From Microbacterium proteolyticum (GTDB lineage Bacteria > Actinomycetota > Actinomycetes > Actinomycetales > Microbacteriaceae): DNA of 64,000 nt. Location: contig NZ_JACHXY010000003.1 in assembly GCF_014192415.1 (NCBI RefSeq), positions 58,132 through 122,131 on the forward strand, in the 5' to 3' direction. The position numbers and the translations under genes are program-made. Positions 26,815 to 36,680 of this stretch are shown one piece after another; the stretch's first letter is position 1, and each line of letters begins with the position of its first letter. The notes below the pieces were generated by a model, which did not search any database, was not told the DNA's origin, and was given only the letters and a program-made list of their open reading frames with translations.

Positions 26815-27168
26815 TTCGGCATCCTGGCACTCCCCTCCGACATCGCCGGTGCGCTTGCGTCGTCACGGCACCCGTGGCATCCGGGATGCGACCCGCACCG
26901 CGGTCGGCATCGCGTGCCCGGGGTGTCGGTCGCAATCGCGTCGGTTCGCCGAGACCGCACACGTTCGCCGAATCCGCGCGCGTTCGCTGAGCCCGCGCGT
27001 CCGGGAGGTCGCTCGGGTCAGGTGGCGCAACCGCGGGATGCGGGTTCGACGACGCGGCCCCGCCGCGGTGACGGTCGCCACTCACCACACGTCGCCGTCG
27101 GTCGCAACCCCCGCGTCGATGTCGGAGGTCTGAGGTGTGCTGAGGGCTCCCCCAGGAATGAGGCATCC
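26815..27168. other. intergenic region between ligB and recQ, with 19-bp repeats
   Basis: 354 bp between divergent genes with no supported coding frame. Three 19-bp units built on TTCGCYGA lie at 26943-26961, 26962-26980 and 26981-26999 (TTCGCCGA, TTCGCCGA, TTCGCTGA). The region must hold both promoters, but I cannot assign convincing boxes. Confidence 0.5.
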
Positions 27169-28821
27169 GTGAACGCTCCCGCAACCCTCGAACAGTCCGC
27201 CCGCACCGCCCGCGAGGTCTTCGGGTGGGACGACCTGCTGCCGGGTCAGGCCGAGGCGATCGATGCGGTCGTCGGCGGGCGAGACACCCTGGTCGTCTTC
27301 CCCACGGGTGCGGGCAAGTCGGCGGTGTACCAGATCTCCGGTTGCGAACTCGGCGGCGTGACCGTCGTGATCTCCCCCCTTCTGGCCCTGCAGCGCGATC
27401 AGATCGACTCGATCGACGCCGCACCCGACGCCCCCGCCGCCGTCGCCCTGAATTCCCGCACGAGCGCGGCGGCCAAGAGGGCCGCTTGGGCGGCGATCGA
27501 AAGCGGCGACGCCGTATACGCCTTCCTCGCGCCGGAGCAGCTGGCGAACAGCGAGGTGTTCGACCGTCTCGCGAAGGCCGATGTGCGTCTCGTCGTCGTC
27601 GATGAAGCGCACTGCGTCTCGGCGTGGGGCCACGACTTCCGACCCGACTACGCGCGGATCGGCGACGCCGTCGAGGCACTAGGGCATCCGCCGGTGCTGG
27701 CGTTGACGGCCACGGCATCCGCCCCCGTCCGCGACGACATCGTGTCGAGTCTCGGCATGCGCGAGCCGCACCTCGAGGTGCGCGGAATGGATCGCCCCGA
27801 AATCCACATGGCGGTACGCCGCCACGAGCACGATGCCGACAAGCGCCGCGCCGTCATCTCGGACGTCCAGGATGCCGGCGGCCCGGCGCTGCTGTACGTG
27901 GCGACGCGCAAAGCGACCGACGCGTACGCCGACGAACTCACCGCCCTCGGCCTCCGCGCGGCCGGCTACCACGGGGCGATGACGCAGAAGCGGCGCGACG
28001 AGGTGCACACGGCGTGGAGCGCGGGCGAACTCGACGTCGTCGTCGCGACCTCGGCGTTCGGCATGGGGGTCGACAAGAGCGACGTGCGTCTCGTCGTGCA
28101 CGCCGACGTGACCGAGTCGCTGGATTCGTACGCGCAGGAGATCGGCCGCGCGGCGCGCGACGGCCGACCCGCCCGGGCCATCCTGCACTACCGGGCCGAA
28201 GACTTCTCGCTGCGTTCCTTCTTCGCGGGCGGGCATACCAAACGAGCCGACATCGCCGGGGTGTGGGACGCTCTGCTCCGCGCGACGTCGCCCCTGCGCG
28301 CGAAGGGCATCGCCGACGAGAGCGGACGCTCGACTCGCGCCATCGGTCGGGTGCTGAACCAGCTCGTCGCGTGCGGGCTGGCCGTGTCGGGCCCCGAGGG
28401 CGTCTCCGTGCGCGAGCGGGTGTCGGCAGGCGACGCCGTGAGCGCGGTGCGCGAGCGAGATGACGCCGAAGAGCGCATCCGCGCGTCGCGCATCGAGATC
28501 ATGCGCGGTTACGCCGAGACCACCCACTGCCGTCGGCGCGCGCTGCTGGAGTACTTCGGCGTCGCGACTCCCGAGCAGTGCGCGACGTGCGATCGCTGCG
28601 ACCGCGGTTCCGTGGCAGCGATCGAGGTCGACGGCCCCACGGACGCCGACGCGGGCGGCATTCGCATCGACTCCGTCGTCGCGCACGGCGAGTTCGGCGC
28701 CGGGACGGTGATGGGGATCGAGGACGACCGGCTCACGGTGTTCTTCCCCGAGCACGGCTACAAGGTGCTCGCGCGCGCGGCGTTCGAGAACGGCATCCTG
28801 GAGCTCGGCGAGGCGGCGTAG
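27169..28821 (+). CDS. recQ: RecQ-family ATP-dependent DNA helicase
   Basis: 550 residues from GTG 27169. GWDDLLPGQAEAIDAVV is motif 0, FPTGAGKSAVYQ Walker A, VVDEAHCVSAWGHDFRPDY the DEAH plus RecQ aromatic loop, and QEIGRAARDGRPA motif VI. The zinc-binding part has C-RRRALLEYFG-x-x-x-PEQCATCDRC, with the first Cys in TTHCRRR. The C-terminus ends in a short SH3-like strand domain (VVAHGEFGAGTVMG), not an HRDC domain. It unwinds DNA during recombination and fork repair. The frame is open far upstream, but similarity begins here. Confidence 0.92.
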   Translation: MNAPATLEQSARTAREVFGWDDLLPGQAEAIDAVVGGRDTLVVFPTGAGKSAVYQISGCELGGVTVVISPLLALQRDQIDSIDAAPDAPAAVALNSRTSAAAKRAAWAAIESGDAVYAFLAPEQLANSEVFDRLAKADVRLVVVDEAHCVSAWGHDFRPDYARIGDAVEALGHPPVLALTATASAPVRDDIVSSLGMREPHLEVRGMDRPEIHMAVRRHEHDADKRRAVISDVQDAGGPALLYVATRKATDAYADELTALGLRAAGYHGAMTQKRRDEVHTAWSAGELDVVVATSAFGMGVDKSDVRLVVHADVTESLDSYAQEIGRAARDGRPARAILHYRAEDFSLRSFFAGGHTKRADIAGVWDALLRATSPLRAKGIADESGRSTRAIGRVLNQLVACGLAVSGPEGVSVRERVSAGDAVSAVRERDDAEERIRASRIEIMRGYAETTHCRRRALLEYFGVATPEQCATCDRCDRGSVAAIEVDGPTDADAGGIRIDSVVAHGEFGAGTVMGIEDDRLTVFFPEHGYKVLARAAFENGILELGEAA

Positions 28822-28926
28822 GCGCGCGTCTCCGCGCGGTTCGGCGCCGCGCGGGGGGCGTCGGGGGTGTGGGGCGCGTATCGCAGTTTGGGGCGCGCGT
28901 TGAGCTTTCGGCAGGTCTCGTGCGTT

Positions 28927-28985
28927 GGGGCGCGAATCGCGCTTTGGGGCGCATTCCGCCCGCCCCAACGTGCAGAACGCGCCCC
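28927..28985. repeat. 59-nt GGGGC palindrome, copy A
   Basis: GGGGCG at 28927 and 28946, CGCCCC at 28961 and 28980: boxes 19 bp apart on each arm with a 9-nt loop. The 13-nt spacers pair at 7 of 13 positions plus 2 G-T. Confidence 0.85.
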
Positions 28986-29070
28986 GAACCAGCTGCCGCC
29001 TCGCGGCAGTCCATGCGTTCAGGGGTTGTTCTGCCTGGTTGGACGCGCGCACCCCTTCCGCATGGGGTTT

Positions 29071-29129
29071 GGGGCACGTTTTAGGCAGCGGGGCGTACGT
29101 CGCCCGCCCCGATGCATGAAACCCGCCCC
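29071..29129. repeat. 59-nt GGGGC palindrome, copy B
   Basis: GGGGCA 29071, GGGGCG 29090, CGCCCC 29105 and 29124; identical geometry and 9-nt loop. Confidence 0.85.
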
Positions 29130-29147
29130 AACCTCCCAGTCACCGCG
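29090..29147. repeat. 58-bp direct repeat, first unit
   Basis: It matches 29192-29249 at all but three positions, covering the inner box, loop, right arm and flank of copies B and C. The following CCCCACGCTCCGTCGT (29155) also recurs at 29250. Confidence 0.8.
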
Positions 29148-29172
29148 CGACGTTCCCCACGCTCCGTCGTTC

Positions 29173-29231
29173 GGGGCGTGATTCGTGCATCGGGGCGAAC
29201 GTCGCCCGCCCCGATGCATGGAACCCGCCCC
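29173..29231. repeat. 59-nt GGGGC palindrome, copy C
   Basis: GGGGCG 29173 and 29192, CGCCCC 29207 and 29226. The spacers pair at 9 of 13 positions plus 2 G-T, including TGCATC with GATGCA. Confidence 0.85.
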
Positions 29232-29249
29232 AACCTCCCGGTCACCGCG
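29192..29249. repeat. 58-bp direct repeat, second unit
   Basis: Second unit of the partial tandem duplication described at 29090; offset 102 bp. Confidence 0.8.
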
Positions 29250-29295
29250 CCCCACGCTCCGTCGTGCGGGGCGTACTTCGCTCACGCCATCGTTC

Positions 29296-29354
29296 GGGGC
29301 GTACTTCATGCGCAGGAGCGCCCCTCGCCCGCCCCCACACACAACGCGTGCCCC
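29296..29354. repeat. 59-nt GGGGC palindrome, copy D (diverged)
   Basis: GGGGCG 29296, GGAGCG 29315, CGCCCC 29330, TGCCCC 29349. One inner box has decayed, but the spacing is exact. Confidence 0.7.
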
Positions 29355-29398
29355 AATCCCGAACTGCCCGCGCGGCCCGAGGGGCCTCACTACGGTTT

Positions 29399-29457
29399 GG
29401 GGCATGTTCTCCCCTTTGGGGCGCAAGAGATGCGCCCCAAAGGGCGGATCGTGCCCC
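29399..29457. repeat. 59-nt GGGGC palindrome, copy E
   Basis: GGGGCA 29399, GGGGCG 29418, CGCCCC 29433, TGCCCC 29452. The outer A-T pair replaces the G-C pair of other copies (compensatory change). The spacers pair at 9 of 13 positions plus 2 G-T. Confidence 0.85.
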
Positions 29458-29488
29458 AAACGCAAGGGCTTAGCCCTCTAGTGAGGCG

Positions 29489-29896
29489 TCAGCGCTCGCG
29501 CGTCGCCCACCACGCCCATGCGACGAGCGGCACCTGAAGGAACAGGCGGATGAACCGCGCACGGTCGGTGTTGAGGCCCGGTGCAGAGCGACCCGTACGC
29601 CACTGGTGCACGTTGCCGGGGAACACGGCGACGAAGAACGCGGCTATGACCGCACCGATGCGGCGGCGTTCTCGTGGCAACGTGACCAGCGCCGTTCCGA
29701 GGAGCACCTCCACGGCTCCGGATGCCACCACGATGGCGTCCTTATCCGTGTGCAGCATCCGCGTGGCCCAGCCCGGCACGACGATGCGATACCCCCGCCG
29801 CCCCCACGTGAGATGGCTCGCGCCCGCCCCCACCAGCAGCAGGGCCAGCGCCCCGCGTGCGATCGAGCGGACGGTCAGACCTCGGCGACGTGGCAT
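29489..29896 (-). CDS. DoxX-like small membrane protein
   Basis: 135 residues from ATG 29896; a -10-like AAGACT lies 6 nt upstream. Four membrane segments are spaced as in DoxX-like proteins, with SGAVEVLLGTALVTLPRERR and FFVAVFPGNVHQWRTGRSAPG typical of the family. Function unknown; some DoxX relatives support redox enzymes. The upstream extension in the same frame has no initiation signal. Confidence 0.72.
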   Translation of the reverse strand: MPRRRGLTVRSIARGALALLLVGAGASHLTWGRRGYRIVVPGWATRMLHTDKDAIVVASGAVEVLLGTALVTLPRERRRIGAVIAAFFVAVFPGNVHQWRTGRSAPGLNTDRARFIRLFLQVPLVAWAWWATRER

Positions 29897-30067
29897 CCGG
29901 TCAGTCTTCCACCCACCGGACAAGCGCGGGCCGTAGGCACCGGACACGGAGCCGCGCAGGGCCGACGTCGTCGCGATTCGCGCGGCCCGAACACAGGACG
30001 CCGAGGCCATCGCGACGGTTCACGCGACGTCGTGGCCCAAGGGCCACGCACGCCGGATCTCCCCCGC

Positions 30068-30844
30068 TCAGCCCAGCGACGGCGCCGTCTGACGGACGAA
30101 GTCGAGGTACGCCTCGACCGTGTCGTCGGGCACGACCGCGCGAAGCACGATCTCGTCGACCGCGGCGGTGTAGGCCTCGAGCGCGCCGTCCAGCGCGGTG
30201 GCGTCACGGATGGTGGTGTCGGCGGCATCCACCCCCATCCGTTCGAAATTGGCGGCGTAATTCGGGAACGACGCGTAGCGAGCGGTCTCGGCGTCGAGGC
30301 GTTCCCGCGCGGCGGGGACGATCGCGGTGCGCACGTAGACGGCGACGTGCGCGGAGGGTGAGATCGCGTGCAGCGCGTCGGCCTGGACGCGCGACTCGGT
30401 GGGCGGCACCCAGTTGAGCAGCACCCCCTCGGCGCGCTCGGCTCCCGTGCGCCGCATCTTCGGCCCCAGCGCCCCGACGACCACGCGCGGCACCCCGGCG
30501 TCGTGCAACACGTCGATGGCCCGACGGACACGCGCGAGCGCCCCTTCTTTCGCCACGCCCGAGCCGATACCGAGCGTCAGCCGATCGAGCGGAAGACCCA
30601 GGGATGCCACCTCGGCGGCGATCGTGTCGGCGGAACGACGATCGACGGGCACGACGCCGGTGGCGAGGCGCAGGCGTTCGGTGACGCGCGCGACCGCGGC
30701 CAGGGCGGCGAGAGCGTCACCGTCGGGGGTGTCGTTGACCCAGAGCGTGTGAAACCCGGCGTCCTCCACGGCCGGGGCGATACGGGCTATCTCGTCGGGA
30801 CCGAGCGATCCAGCGAGCCCGAGCGAGACCGCGCCTCGCGTCAC
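30068..30844 (-). CDS. LLM-class flavin-dependent oxidoreductase
   Basis: 258 residues from GTG 30844, which overlaps the preceding stop as GTGA. VSLGLAGSLGPDEIARIAP, EDAGFHTLWVNDTPDGDAL and RLTLGIGSGV trace a shortened luciferase-like barrel. It is smaller than usual (about 300-350) and probably works with, or as a paralogue of, the co-transcribed enzyme at 30841-31722. Substrate unknown; F420 or FMN as cofactor. Confidence 0.8.
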   Translation of the reverse strand: MTRGAVSLGLAGSLGPDEIARIAPAVEDAGFHTLWVNDTPDGDALAALAAVARVTERLRLATGVVPVDRRSADTIAAEVASLGLPLDRLTLGIGSGVAKEGALARVRRAIDVLHDAGVPRVVVGALGPKMRRTGAERAEGVLLNWVPPTESRVQADALHAISPSAHVAVYVRTAIVPAARERLDAETARYASFPNYAANFERMGVDAADTTIRDATALDGALEAYTAAVDEIVLRAVVPDDTVEAYLDFVRQTAPSLG

Positions 30845-31722
30845 GACACGCCACCGGCGTTCGGCACGGCCACCGCGACCTGGCCCACGGCGGCGTAGAA
30901 CGCCGCCAGGTCGACCTCGTCGGTCGGGAGCAGCACCACGTCGTCGACACCCACCGCCTGGAATCGGGCCACGCCCTCGGCGACGTCGTCCACGGAACCC
31001 GCCAGCACACGGTCTGCCGCGTCGGGGCGGTCGCGCAGCGACGCGGTCGCCCGATCGTGCGCATCGGGGCCGAAGGCGGTGAGAACGTAGGCCACGACAT
31101 CTGCACGGCCCTCGCGTGCCGCGGCGGTGCGCGCCGCCTGCACCGTCTCGACCGCGGCGGCGATCTCGGCGACGGTATGCCGGCTGTCGAGCACGACTCC
31201 ATCGGCCACGGCGCCCGCAAGGGCGAGCGTCTTCGGGCCCTCGGCCGCGGCGTACACCCGCGGCGGCGAGGCGGGCGGCCAGTCGAGCGCGACGGCACGG
31301 AGCTTCACATAGCGCCCCTCGGTGCTGACCGTCTCTCCCGCCAGGAGCGCCCGCAGGGCGGGGAGCTGCTCCTGCATCAGAGTGAGTGGCGACGCCGCTT
31401 TGGCGCCGATCTGTCGCATCCAGTCCTGTACGCCGTGGCCGAACCCGGGCAGCAGGCGACCGGGGAACATCCGCTCGATGGTGGCGACCTCCATTGCCGA
31501 CGCGGCGACGTTGCGCAGGGGGAACGGCGCGATGCCGACCCCGATGCGCAGATGATCGGTGACCGCGAGCGCCGCGGCGGCCGCCGCCCACGCCGACGAG
31601 CGGAAACAGTCTTCCCACAGCCACAGTTCGTCGACCCCGGCGTCTTCGGCCGCGCGCGCGGCGTCGCGCAACTGCTCCGGCGGGTGCGGGTACGGGCTGA
31701 AGATCGTGCCGATACGACTCAT
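30841..31722 (-). CDS. LLM-class flavin-dependent oxidoreductase
   Basis: 293 residues. FSPYPHPPEQLRDAARAAED, GVDELWLWEDCFRSSAWAA, LRIGVGIAPFPLRNVAASAM and RLLPGFGHGVQDWMRQIG are luciferase-like monooxygenase blocks. Start ATG 31722; reverse-strand CAGAGT lies 6 nt upstream, fitting a leaderless mRNA. First of a two-gene unit coupled by a 4-nt overlap. Two adjacent enzymes of one superfamily suggest paralogues or a two-component oxidoreductase. Confidence 0.85.
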   Translation of the reverse strand: MSRIGTIFSPYPHPPEQLRDAARAAEDAGVDELWLWEDCFRSSAWAAAAAALAVTDHLRIGVGIAPFPLRNVAASAMEVATIERMFPGRLLPGFGHGVQDWMRQIGAKAASPLTLMQEQLPALRALLAGETVSTEGRYVKLRAVALDWPPASPPRVYAAAEGPKTLALAGAVADGVVLDSRHTVAEIAAAVETVQAARTAAAREGRADVVAYVLTAFGPDAHDRATASLRDRPDAADRVLAGSVDDVAEGVARFQAVGVDDVVLLPTDEVDLAAFYAAVGQVAVAVPNAGGVS

Positions 31723-31973
31723 GCGTCTACTCTGCCCCGAACCTCCGACATCCCGTCAGGGGTGGCGCGCGAACGCGTGCCCCGGCCAGCGAGTGTCGAC
31801 GACGCCCGGAAGATGCCAGGAGACGTCCGGGTGTCGGGGACGCCCAGGGGGATCGACGGTCCCGACGCCCGCGCGCCCGCGCCCGCCCCACGCGCAATGC
31901 CCCGAAGCCGACGCCTGCGGGCTCGGACCGGGGGCTCAGACCGGAGGCGCCACCCCACCGGACGCACGCGCGA

Positions 31974-32001
31974 CGCCCCCGGCACAGACGCACCGGGGGC
32001 G
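31974..32001 (-). terminator. terminator after the ClpC-like gene
   Basis: CGCCCCCGG/CCGGGGGCG (31974-31982 with 31993-32001), 6 nt beyond the reverse-strand stop at 32008. Confidence 0.65.
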
Positions 32002-32007
32002 CGGCGC

Positions 32008-34530
<2,523 letters not shown>

Positions 34531-34561
34531 TTCCGTCTCCTGTGATACGCGGGGGTGGCAA

Positions 34562-34582
34562 CTTGAGTGCCGCCGTATCAAC
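34562..34582 (-). promoter_or_regulatory. HAIR-like HspR operator upstream of the ClpC-type gene
   Basis: CTTGAGT-N7-TATCAAC on the forward strand: a perfect left half of the HspR motif CTTGAGT-N7-ACTCAAG and a degenerate right half that keeps TCAA. It lies 32 nt upstream of TTG 34530 and supports heat-shock control by HspR. Confidence 0.65.
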
Positions 34583-34603
34583 TTCAACGTGAAGTCGTCG
34601 CGG

Positions 34604-35434
34604 CTATTCCCGCAGGCCCGGGTCGGCGTCGTTCCAGAACTCGACGGTCTGCACCACCCAGAACACCCCGAACAGCGCGAGGGCGATCGACTCCCCCACG
34701 AACACGACGGGGAACCCGGTGCGCTCGACGCCCGTCACGATGCCGACGACGAGCAGCACCAGCGTCACGATGATCCCTCCCGCGACGACGCCGTACGCGT
34801 GACGCAGCCCGGCACCGCGACGACCGCTCGATTGCGGCCGCCACGCGGCGAGGGCTGCGACCGCCGCGATCAGGACGAAGAACGACACGGCGGCCACCTC
34901 GTGCGCCATCGCGAAGAAGCCCTCCGGTGCGGTCGACGCCCACACCACGGCCCCGAGCGTCAGCGACACGATCACCCCGATCGTCGCCGCCACCCCACGG
35001 CTCGCCGTCTTCTGCACCCGCGCGAGGATCGCCCCGGAGATCGCCCCGAGGAGGACCACGGATGCCACGGCCACGCCGTTGTTCGCCACGGTCGCCCGCA
35101 CCTCGGGCGGCACGCACCGCAGCACCGGCTCGCAGACACCCGCGGCGATCGTGGTGGGAACATACGCCACGGCGAGCGCGAGGACCGCGGCGATGTCGAG
35201 CAGACCCTGCTCGAGGCTCCTCCCCGACAGTCCCAGCAGCGCCAGGGCGATCGCGCTGAGCGCACCGACGAACACCGGCCCCGCCGGGCCGTAGTACGCG
35301 GCGCTGACGGACGGAAGCGCCGCACCGCCCGCGACCTCGAGCGCGACGCCGATCGCGAGGAACACGGTGGCGCCGATGATCGCCAGCCGCACGTACCGGT
35401 ACGTGCGCTGCGTCGACGTCGTGCGGATGCGCAT
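34604..35434 (-). CDS. eight-helix integral membrane protein
   Basis: 276 residues with about eight hydrophobic helices and the short loops RVQKTASRG and AWRPQSSGRRG. The layout recalls DUF998-type proteins, but I do not see a firm signature and give no function. A GAGAGG ribosome site precedes the ATG. It lies upstream of the ClpC-type gene on the same strand; the HAIR site between them suggests separate control. Confidence 0.6.
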   Translation of the reverse strand: MRIRTTSTQRTYRYVRLAIIGATVFLAIGVALEVAGGAALPSVSAAYYGPAGPVFVGALSAIALALLGLSGRSLEQGLLDIAAVLALAVAYVPTTIAAGVCEPVLRCVPPEVRATVANNGVAVASVVLLGAISGAILARVQKTASRGVAATIGVIVSLTLGAVVWASTAPEGFFAMAHEVAAVSFFVLIAAVAALAAWRPQSSGRRGAGLRHAYGVVAGGIIVTLVLLVVGIVTGVERTGFPVVFVGESIALALFGVFWVVQTVEFWNDADPGLRE

Positions 35435-35565
35435 ACCGGCATCCTCTCAGTGCCCTCCGACACGGGCGTGAGACCGTGCGGCTGCAGCAGCTCCCGTCAT
35501 CCTGATGCGCGTCGCGGCCGCCGAGGCGAGCGGCCCGGTGTACGCGGGTCTGCCAAACTTCCGGC

Positions 35566-36492
35566 ATGCGCGAATTCCTCACCGGTGCGGGGCTCCTGCT
35601 CCGTGGTCTCGGCCAGTGGCGTCGCACCCCGGGGGCGATGGCCCTCGGTCTGATCCCCGGGACCGTGGTCGGGCTCCTCTTCGCCGCCGCACTGGTGGCG
35701 TGGGGCCTCATGCTGCCGGGCCTGGTCGACGACTGGACGCCCTTCGCCGACTCGTGGCCGTCGTTCTGGGCCGATGTCGTGCGCACGGCGATCGGCGTCG
35801 CATCGTTCGGTGCGGCACTGCTCCTGGTCGTGGTGTCGTTCACGGCGGTGACCCTCGCCGTCGGCGAGCCGTTCTACGACCGCATCTGGCGCGCCACCGA
35901 GCGCAGCACCACCGGCACGGTGCCCGACGCCGATTACGGCTTCTGGCGGGCGGTCGGCGACAGCATCCGTCTCATCCTCCGTGGCATCCTGGCCGCCGCG
36001 GTGGCGTGGCTCATCGGACTCATCCCGTTCGTGGGAGGTGCGCTCGGCTTCGCCACCGGCGTGATGTTGACGGGTTGGTTGCTCGCCGACGAGCTCACCT
36101 CGCGTTCCCTGTCGGCGCGCGGGTTCGACCGCTCCGCGCGACGCGCGATCATCCGCGCGCACCGCTCGCGAGCCCTGGGCTTCGGCGTCGCGACCCAACT
36201 GTGCTTCCTCATCCCCCTCGGCGCCGTCGCGGTCATGCCCGCCGCAGTGGCCGGGAGCACCCTCTGGACGCTCTCCGCCCTGGGCGGCACGCGACCGCTC
36301 GGGCCGCCCGCCGACACCGCCCGACCGCTCGCGGCACCCGCCGAAGCCGGCCCACCGCTCACGGCACCCACCGACGCCGGCCCACCGCTCACGGCACCCA
36401 CCGACGCCGGCCCACCGCCCGCCGAAGCCGCCCCGCCGCGCGCCGCCACGCCGACCTCTCCCGCGAACCGCCCGGTCGACCCGGCACGATAA
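35566..36492 (+). CDS. EI24-domain (CysZ-like) membrane protein with Pro/Ala repeat tail
   Basis: 308 residues. REFLTGAGLLLRGLGQWRRTP opens an EI24/CysZ-like fold with about five membrane segments; GEPFYDRIWRATE and LIPFVGGALGFATGVMLTGWLLADEL are typical. From about 240 the tail is a Pro/Thr/Ala repeat (GPPLTAPTDA). The start has CAAACT 6 nt upstream and no clear Shine-Dalgarno. CysZ moves sulfate in proteobacteria; in actinobacteria the role of the family is not established. Confidence 0.8.
   Translation: MREFLTGAGLLLRGLGQWRRTPGAMALGLIPGTVVGLLFAAALVAWGLMLPGLVDDWTPFADSWPSFWADVVRTAIGVASFGAALLLVVVSFTAVTLAVGEPFYDRIWRATERSTTGTVPDADYGFWRAVGDSIRLILRGILAAAVAWLIGLIPFVGGALGFATGVMLTGWLLADELTSRSLSARGFDRSARRAIIRAHRSRALGFGVATQLCFLIPLGAVAVMPAAVAGSTLWTLSALGGTRPLGPPADTARPLAAPAEAGPPLTAPTDAGPPLTAPTDAGPPPAEAAPPRAATPTSPANRPVDPAR
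36321..36420 (+). repeat. 30-bp coding tandem repeat in the EI24 gene tail
   Basis: Two perfect 30-bp units (36351-36380, 36381-36410) with diverged copies on each side; they encode a ten-residue GPPLTAPTDA repeat. Confidence 0.85.
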
Positions 36493-36516
36493 CCTGGAGC
36501 GACCGAAGGGATCTTC

Positions 36517-36666
36517 ATGTTCATCGTCTCGCTCCTCCTGTTCGTCGGCGGCATGCTGCTGACGGGACTGTCGTTCTCGCTCGCCGCTCCCGCGCTCTTC
36601 TTCGCGCTCGGCATCATCCTCGTGTCGGCCTCGCTGGCCCTCCCCTTCCACTTCGGCACCCGGTAA
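36517..36666 (+). CDS. 49-residue membrane miniprotein
   Basis: A short frame with ATG 36517, product beginning MFIVSLLLFVGGMLLTGLSF and ending FHFGTR: one or two hydrophobic helices and nothing else. GAAGGG lies 6 nt upstream. It sits between the EI24 gene (24 nt before) and the decarboxylase gene (14 nt after), which suggests one operon. Function unknown. Confidence 0.6.
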   Translation: MFIVSLLLFVGGMLLTGLSFSLAAPALFFALGIILVSASLALPFHFGTR

Positions 36667-36680
36667 GCGGCGCGGCGGCC

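Larger units (their letters stand above)
28822..29488. other. 667-bp non-coding repeat island between convergent genes
   Basis: No convincing gene. The stretch holds five 59-nt GGGGC-type palindromes (28927, 29071, 29173, 29296, 29399), one isolated left arm (28871-28895) and a partial tandem duplication. Frames that read through it are shadows of the repeats. Confidence 0.8.

Noticed and set aside
25192..27168. A large N-terminal extension of RecQ reading through the ligase region
   Set aside because: Antisense shadow of ligB; RecQ similarity starts at about 27169 and normal length is reached from there.
28927..29457. 59-nt elements as integron attC sites (59-base elements) or a CRISPR array
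   Set aside because: The ends are GGGGC/GCCCC, not the R-box RYYYAAC/GTTRRRY of attC, and no integrase or cassette is present. Repeats are inverted and unevenly spaced, with no conserved direct repeat plus unique spacer, and no cas gene.
31793..31850. A possible further 19-bp ladder (GTGTCG at 31793 and 31831, 38 bp apart)
   Set aside because: The middle unit is too diverged and no inverted boxes were found, so it may be chance.
34531..34587. A longer N-terminus for the ClpC-type protein beginning ATG 34587
   Set aside because: It would translate the HAIR operator and the ribosome site of TTG 34530, and the added residues do not resemble Clp_N.
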